A DNA stretch of 64,000 bases from Dryococelus australis. Lineage: Eukaryota > Arthropoda > Insecta > Phasmatodea > Phasmatidae. Shown here one piece after another: positions 58,084-64,000 of the stretch (position 1 is the stretch's first letter; every line of letters begins with the position of its first letter). The DNA lies in assembly GCA_029891345.1 (NCBI GenBank), contig CM056994.1:58745251-58809250 (forward strand). The letters run 5' to 3'. A model generated the notes under the pieces. It was not told where the DNA came from and made no database searches. It saw only the letters and a list, made by a program, of their open reading frames with translations. Made by a program: the position numbers and the translations under genes.

Positions 58084-58727
58084 TGAGCACGCAAGTTAAG
58101 TATTGCAATGAACATAGCTGTTGTTATACCGGTGGTAGAGTTTTTTTTTTTTTTTTTTTAAAGCGATTTTTGTGTACATAGTTTTTTGTAGTTATGTGTT
58201 TCTTTACTGTTTTGATTGTGAGAATTTTCTATATGTTATTTTATGGGAACGTTTGTAAGATGTGGATTCTTCCTTTTTTTTTTTTTGTCATACTGTAGGA
58301 ATGGTCTCCTGGAATACGATTTTCCAAAAGAATTTTAATGCCAAGGAGTCCAGTTTATATGTTATGGCATGCCTTTATGCTCATGGTTAAGTGTAATGAG
58401 GGTTTTTGCTCCTTCCCAAAGTTATTCTTGAAATTATTATTCCATGTACTTTTTAGTGAATCATCAGGCGTGCCTTAATTTTTAAGTCGTAATAGTACTT
58501 GCTTTACTCAGGGATTAATTTAAACTTTTTTAATGGGATTTCACTAGTGTTTATTCAGGTTGGGTGATTTCTCAGGATATATTAATATTGTTATTATTCT
58601 GTTTGTTCCAGTGTACGTGTGTTCTCTCTCATTCCCCTAGTTCACCGATTGGTAGCAAGCAACATAAATTTACAGATGCAATTTATACATTTTAAATCTA
58701 GTTTCGAATCTGTTGTTCTTGGTGATA

Positions 58728-58766
58728 ATGTATATATATATATATATAGTATATATATGCATATAT

Positions 58767-58832
<66 letters not shown>
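58728..58832. repeat. (TA)n microsatellite
   Basis: About 105 bases of mostly alternating T and A with a few interruptions (GTATATATATGCATATATTATGTG in the first half). It produces Ile/Tyr-rich open frames that are not genes. Confidence 0.92.
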
Positions 58833-58834
<2 letters not shown>

Positions 58835-59043
58835 CTTCAAAGTATTTGTATTTATTGCCGAATTTTTGTCTCCTTGCTTTCTTAATTATTTTATATTGTG
58901 TGAGTCCTTCTCCTTGCCTTCTTTTATCCCTGCTATGCCCTAAAGGGGCTTACGCCCCTCTGCTTAAGGCAGAGTTGGACGCATTCCGTTGCCCTTTGTT
59001 CGTTTTGTTTATTATTGAGTGTATATTAATTGTTGATTTGAAA

Positions 59044-59990
59044 ATGTTTAAAGGTACTGTCTGGTTGCAGAAACTGTCCAAAGAGACTCTTACACAGCTA
59101 CTCCAACAACTTCATGTTCCAGACTTTCCACAGGAAGCAACTTTGGACGAGTTAAGGACTTTAGCTCGTGGTTTTGCGCGGGATCCTACGTGTTGTAGGA
59201 ATGAAGTTAGTGGTGAGTTATCTGCATTTTCTCCCAGTGTTGGTATACTTTCCTCGGAAAAATTTTGGGTGATATTCCTACTCTTAGTAGTTGTGCTGTG
59301 GTCGATGTGGTAATATTGCTTCAATAATTTACTCTAATAGTAAAAATGCAGGCTTTTTCGTTGCAAGATATTTGGGCATTTTAGAGGTTCATGTTCCTAT
59401 TGAGCTACAGCCCATTTTTATTACAGCTAGAGAGTTGGGCTCACCTTGGGGCACTGTAATTAAAGAAATATTAAAAAATTTTTGATAGTGAGCATATTAA
59501 TGACCATTTACAACACTTATTTCTGCAAAAAATCAACAGCTAGGAGATAATTTGTTGACATATTTAGGCAAAACAGAATGTAGCCCATAGGCAATCTGAG
59601 TTTGTAGAGTGCATTATCGATTATGTGCTTCTGCAGTATCAGCCTTACGTGTTATCAGCTGATAGTCCGAAAACCATGAGCTCGCTGAGACAGTTGTTCC
59701 ACCGTGTAGACGTGCGCATGCAGGTGAAATAATGTGAAGTAAGTGCGATTAGTAGGGCTCATGCTCGGGATAAAAGTTTCCCCAAGGCAACATTTATGAT
59801 TGTTTGTTTTAAATGTGGAAAACCTAATTATAAAGCATACCAATGTAATGTGCGTACGGTTCCGGCAGATAATTCTCAGACTAAGTTAGCAGAAAAGATT
59901 AGATCTCCTGTGATGTGTTTTGGGTGTGGCAAGCTTGGCCATTTTAAAGCCCAATGTCCATATCAACATCAACCTGAGATTTGGCATGTA
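59044..59990 (+). pseudogene. gag of gypsy element D
   Basis: ATG 59,044 begins GTVWLQKLSKETLTQLLQQL, then DFPQEATLDELRTLARGFAR in the first 60 codons. A frameshift before 59,310 breaks the rest. Two knuckles close it: CFKCGKPNYKAYQC at 59,806-59,847 (His replaced by Tyr) and CFGCGKLGHFKAQC at 59,916-59,957 (all ligands present). A basic KGRNCRKPKKKMKK linker leads into protease. Earlier ATGs in other frames are inside the TA repeat and are rejected as starts. Confidence 0.85.
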
Positions 59991-60109
59991 CAAACTGTGA
60001 GTGCGAATAAAGTGACTAGGGTAAAGGATAATTTCCATACGAATACGAGTACCAAAGGAAGGAACTGCCGTAAGCCAAAGAAGAAAATGAAGAAAATTCG
60101 AAACCAAGG

Positions 60110-60479
60110 AAAGATTAACTTACCATTTGTCCTTGTGAAGTTAGGTTCAGTTGAAGAACCCGCCCTGATTGATAGTGGTTGTTCAGTGTCCTTGATTGAT
60201 AAGGCTTATTGTAATAAGTTGTTTACGGAACACGCAATTGGCATTATGACTGTTGAACACAGTGAGAAAACTATATTTAGTCTAGCAAATGGAGGTTTGA
60301 TGCAATCATGTGCTCCTTTGACAATAAGTATGCACATAGGTCATTTATCCTGGAAGAGGGAATTTTTCATTTTGCCACACTTAACCTATAATATAATTTT
60401 CGGCGTAGATTTCCTCCACAGCACTCGTACCTATTTAAATTTGAATGAAGGTACACTGAGTTTTCCTTTTTGTAAATAA
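60110..60479 (+). pseudogene. aspartic protease of gypsy element D
   Basis: An open frame (continuous with the knuckles from 59,796) shows EPALIDSGCSVSLIDKAYCN with the D-S-G triad, KTIFSLANGGLMQS, and YNIIFGVDFLHSTRTYLNL as the second lobe, ending at TAA 60,477-60,479. No stop lies between the second knuckle and the end, so gag's C-terminus and protease are still one frame. Confidence 0.9.
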
Positions 60480-60559
60480 GGTGCAAAGTTGATGGGGCAG
60501 GAATAATGTAAGCAGGTAAATGTAATTGATAATGATTTTGCACAAGAAATGTGAGAGAA

Positions 60560-61340
60560 GTTCCCGTCTGTAATAATAGACAAACTAGGAGTATGTGATC
60601 AATATGTGCATGATTTGGTACTGACCGACAACACCCCAGTTAGGTGGCATCCCTATAGAGTAGGACCATCCAACAGACAAGCTTTTAAAATAATATTAGA
60701 CCACTTGCTTGATGGGGATGTTATTAGGTACTCTATAGTAGTTATGCGAGCCCAGTTGTCTTAGTAACCAAAAAAGAGACTGATAAATTTTGGTTAGTGA
60801 TAGACTACCGACATATCAATAAAAGAATTGAACTAGATACCTAAAGTATACCATGTTTTTTTCAGTTATTAGGGAAGGCTAGATATTTTACAGTGTCAGA
60901 TCTGAATCAGGCCTTTCACCAAATTTTGTTGCACAAAGATGCACAGAATCTTCTTGCATTTGTTACTCCTTGGGGAGTTTTCGAATGGGCCAGAGTCCCT
61001 TTTTTGTTTCGTTTGGGGCCCAGGCACTTTCTCGTACTTGAGAGACTATCGTGTTGCCATATAAATCTGAATTTGTTTTCAACTAGCTGGATGATATTGT
61101 AATCTACAGTGAGACTAAGGTCTTTCACTGGGAACATGTCACGCTAGTCCTACAGAAGCTTTTGGAAGTGGGATTGACCACGAATCCAGAGAATATCAGC
61201 TGGTGTAGCAAGCATGTGACTCACATGCTTCCCTGTTCTCGTCCGAAGAACTTGCATGTTGTAAGGCATTTTTTGGTCATGATAGGCTACTATGCCAGAT
61301 TTATTCCATCTCTTGCCGAATTGGCCGAAACCCCTTAATC
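60560..61340 (+). pseudogene. reverse transcriptase of gypsy element D
   Basis: Reads QYVHDLVLTDNTPVRWHPYR, VIDYRHINKRIELD, an open frame from 60,893 with SDLNQAFHQILLHKDAQNLL (first palm Asp) and TPWGVFEWARVPF, then in another frame FN-stop-LDDIVIYSE, where the Tyr codon of Y-L-D-D became TAG while both Asp remain, and GYYARFIPSLAELAE of the thumb. Compare element C, in which the two Asp are lost. Confidence 0.87.
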
Positions 61341-61640
61341 TTTTAAAACACAAGGGCCAGGAGTATTTGTTGGAACACGAGCAAGAGGCGGCTTTGGTAA
61401 AATGAAAACTTGTTTGACCTCTTCACCAGTGTTAAGATTGGCTTTGGAATTCCAAGTAACCTTTAGATAAACTAGTCCGTTGGATCGAACACCTTAGTAA
61501 TTTTTAATTTGATATAGTTCATTTAAAGGGAAAAGACAATTGTGTAGCGGAAAGTTTGTTTAGAATGTTTGACCATGACGAGTTTGTGTGTGATGGAGAA
61601 ATTCAGGAGCAGGTAAATGTTCTGAAGCAAGTTCCAGGGG
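61341..61640 (+). pseudogene. RNase H of element D, core deleted
   Basis: After LLKHKGQEYLLEHEQEAALV and a SSPVLRLALEF strand the sequence jumps at about 61,466 to LVRWIEHLSNF and IVHLKGKDNCVAESLFRMFD, the end of the domain. The central part with the catalytic Glu and Asp is missing (roughly 75 codons by comparison with element B), so this is an internal deletion. Confidence 0.75.
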
Positions 61641-62860
61641 CTTATTTGAACATTAAGCTTTGGCAGCCAAGTATGATGAATGTGCGGAGTTGTGGCATAA
61701 AATCCAGCTAGGTTAACTCACTGGTTTTATTGTGAAGAAGGGGATTATTTCCAAAGCTTCACGTAAGGGCATTTTCAGGACCTATGTACCCAAGGCAGTG
61801 AGGCCAATTGTGTTTGATTATTTCCTTACTCTTATTTGAGCGATCATCAGGGGCAATAATGCACTTTGCAGTGTATTGAACAACATTTTTTTTGGCCAGA
61901 AATGCAATCAGAAATTAGAGATTGGGTGAAACAGTGTGCTTTGTGCCAGCAGGTAAAGGCCCCTAATAGTAGAGCCCAAGGACAATTTAGTAGTTCACCA
62001 CCTAGTTTTGTCTGGGAAAGAGTCTATATGGTTGTGTTTGGCTTTCTCCCTAGATCTAAGAAGGGTTTTAATTATTTATTAGTTCTAGTTGACGGATTTT
62101 CAAAAGTTTGTTTTGTTGTTCCCCATGAGAGACCAGAAGGCCACTACTGTTTGTAAGATCTTGCAGGAACAAGTGTTTTGTTATTTTGGTTTATCTGCCC
62201 AAGTTGTTACTGATAATGCGAGAAAGTTTACTTCTGCCGAGTTATCAAATCTAGCTTTTTCATGGGGGTTTGTTTGGTCCATGCAACCCCTTATCACCCT
62301 CAAGCTGATATGGCAGAGCGGTATAATCGTACCATTAAGGCTGCACTTGTTGCCTTTCATCATGATGTCCATGCAGATTAGGATAAATAGATCCATATCA
62401 TAATGTTGGCCTTGAATTTGTGTGTAAATGCTGTTACAGGGTTGACACCACAAGAAGTGTACTTTGGTCGGAGATTATTGCATCCTCTTTTTAATGCCTG
62501 GAGCTTACATTTTGATGTAGATGTAGGGGAGAAACATTAAATCTGGGAGGATTCTACCCAGCATCTCAAGGAATAATATCACCATATGCGTAGGGCGCAG
62601 GTCGAGCAATGTGATACTGTTTTTTACAAGGTTGGTGATTTAGTTCTTGTAAAACTCATCAACTATCAAGAAAGGTTGATTCCTTCTCAGCAAAATTATG
62701 CTTTAAGTACGATGGCCCATTTTGCGTTGTTAGTTTTCTTACCCCAATGTCAGTGATGTTGCAGGACCCAGCAACAGAAAATTTTTTAAAAAACCATGTC
62801 TCTAATATTAAGATTTTTCATCAGCCATTGGAAGATCGGCCAGCCCCCGCGCCCTGAAGA
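61641..62860 (+). pseudogene. integrase of gypsy element D
   Basis: Zinc finger HFFWPEMQSEIRDWVKQCALC (His side partly lost), then WERVYMVVFGFLPRSKK in which the first catalytic Asp is Val, GFNYLLVLVDGFSKV, QVVTDNARKF with the second Asp, and, in another frame, ADMAERYNRTIKAALVAF with the Glu. C-terminal domain: FYKVGDLVLVKLINYQERLI and a YDGPFCVVSFL-like GPF module ending at TGA about 62,857. Frameshifts at about 62,090-62,150, 62,280 and 62,720. Confidence 0.87.
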
Positions 62861-63295
62861 GGAGCACTGTCACCACTAGGGGAGGGTTAACACTGTATGG
62901 CAATGTATTTTGAATGTAAGGTACTCCAAATATTGTTATTTTCCTTTCTATAAGATGTTTGCTAAATATATGTATTATTTTTATTTAGCTCCAAAAAGAG
63001 TAAAGCTATGGATTAGTAGGCAAAGGGTATTTGCCTCATAAATGTTTTTTCGGTGAAGAAACACAAGGGGGCGTTATCAGAAGTTTCGGTAGGTTAGTTT
63101 ACGCGCCCATCTCCTCCTTAGTCCTTTTCCTGGTTTCCGTATTCCTTTCCACCCTGCCACATAAACTGGTGTTCAAGAGCAGAAGATACGGGGAAGGACC
63201 TAGCCACTCCTTCATCGTCATCGGCTGTTTTCTACTGTGGACCTCATCCATCAGATTCTCCAGGTCTGGAGAAGAGACCCCTGCAGCTCTCTTAC
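62861..63295 (+). other. 3' leader of element D with polypurine-like tracts
   Basis: Two purine runs: TAGGGGAGGG at 62,878-62,886 and ACAAGGGGGCG at about 63,063-63,073. The first resembles the equivalent site in element B. The open frame 63,031-63,417 runs into LTR sequence and has no motif. The left edge of the 3' LTR lies somewhere in this stretch. Confidence 0.5.
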
Positions 63296-64000
63296 AGTGC
63301 TTCAAGTCTGACACGCGTGTCAATCAGCAAACTCAAGCAGTTTTATGTGTGTACTCTTATTGTGCCAAAAAAACTGTCTTGCCTGAACGATTTATTTTTC
63401 GTCCCACCAACTGGTGAAATGTGTGATGCCTACAATTTTCTGGAGTACCATTAAATGCTGCTAATAATGGGGTTGGTGTGTTTAAAGAACTACATGACGC
63501 TAATAAACTTGGTTAGCAAGTCTGCTTGGTTATTTGTCACGTCTGTATTTGGTAGCCCAGATTAATAAACTGTTATTTTGTTTGAAGAGGGGTTACTATT
63601 TGAAGAGGCAATATTTTTGCTGCAGAAAAAAGGTACTTTGTTTTTCTCCCCCCCCCCCCTCCAACAGCTGTTCCGGGGTGGCGCCCGTCTGAATGCTTCC
63701 AAGCGCTGAGCTATACTGAAGAGAGGCGTGTGGCGCTCCTGGCGTGGCCGAGCGCTGTCTGGTGGATACTACTGGCAATGAGTTCAGTCTAGCACACTCT
63801 GGCACCTTCCATTGCCTCTCCGCTATTCCCACCGTCCTTATCCTTCCCGAGCTACGTTTTCGCGTATAAATGTTCGTCCCCAGCCCGAGCAGGTGTGCAG
63901 TGTTCCTCTTCGAGTTGCGTGGGCTGGCCGACGATAGATTATGTCTACACTACTTCGTACTTCGGGGCTTCACCATGCTAGACACGTTTGGGCATAATAT
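63296..64000 (+). repeat. 3' LTR of gypsy element D (cut by window end)
   Basis: High-identity copy of 57,391-58,083, including the TATA box at 63,865-63,871 and a C-run at 63,649-63,658 (57,730-57,742 in the other copy). Continues beyond the window. Confidence 0.88.

Noticed and set aside
58619-58943. Ile/Tyr-rich open frames
   Set aside because: They are the translation of the (TA)n microsatellite.
1-64000. CRISPR arrays, bacterial operons, rRNA genes, telomeric repeats
   Set aside because: No regularly spaced short repeats with unique spacers, no Shine-Dalgarno-led gene clusters, no rRNA-like or telomeric repeat sequence was seen.

Overview
The window looks like a piece of a large, AT-rich invertebrate (probably arthropod) nuclear genome made up almost entirely of decayed transposable elements. 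I found no intact host gene, no rRNA, no CRISPR array and no bacterial-type operon. Evidence for a eukaryote is the set of Ty3/gypsy-type gag-pol remnants, two Polinton/Maverick (self-synthesising DNA transposon) remnants, tRNA-derived SINE heads, MITE-like inverted repeats, tandem repeats and microsatellites. Nearly every coding remnant carries stops and frameshifts, so the loci look ancient. I cannot name the species from sequence alone.

Layout. 1-2.6 kb: nothing recognised. 2.65-4.08 kb: gypsy pol scraps on both strands, with an intact-looking RNase H domain on the minus strand. 4.32-12.36 kb: a gypsy element (B) whose gag, protease, RT, RNase H and integrase remnants lie between two ~1.45-kb direct repeats taken as LTRs. 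13.95-17.13 kb: a repeat unit bounded by a 12-bp inverted repeat and containing a ~209-bp tandem array, split by a 1,620-bp solo-LTR-like insertion with a TGCT target duplication. 18.87-20.93 kb: an LTR-like stretch and gag (H). 21.13-29.44 kb: Polinton copy 1 (small virion-like protein, adenain-type protease, repeat-containing ORF, zinc-ribbon protein, integrase, packaging ATPase, capsid-like ORF, DNA polymerase B), bounded on each side by a truncated gag element reading inward. 29.44-30.95 kb: minus-strand gag/protease (G). 34.45-35.02 kb: MITE-like repeat. 36.67-37.11 kb: a tRNA-derived SINE abutting a mariner-like MITE with TA duplications. 39.39-39.61 kb: possible integrase C-terminal scrap. 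42.57-44.95 kb: gypsy element C, abutted by element E (44.96-48.72 kb), an LTR element keeping gag and the integrase tail but lacking everything between. 49.0-50.2 kb: minus-strand gag F. 50.23-57.23 kb: Polinton copy 2 with BRO-N and MSV199/DUF3627-like genes, small ORFs, a SAP-like segment, a nearly full-length DNA polymerase B and a terminal tandem repeat. 57.39-64.0 kb: gypsy element D with an LTR pair (the 3' LTR is cut by the window end).

How the parts relate. In the gypsy elements gag packages the RNA, protease matures the polyprotein, RT/RNase H copies it and integrase inserts it. In the Polintons the integrase inserts the DNA, a protein-primed polymerase copies it, and the ATPase, protease and capsid-like proteins resemble a virion assembly set. 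None of these sets appears functional here. Catalytic residues are lost in several places: Walker A Gly, polymerase motif B residues, RT YxDD, integrase D1. The most notable signals are the two distinct Polintons, the BRO/MSV199-type genes in one of them, the deletion-derivative LTR element, and the solo LTR whose removal restores a 209/210-bp repeat period.
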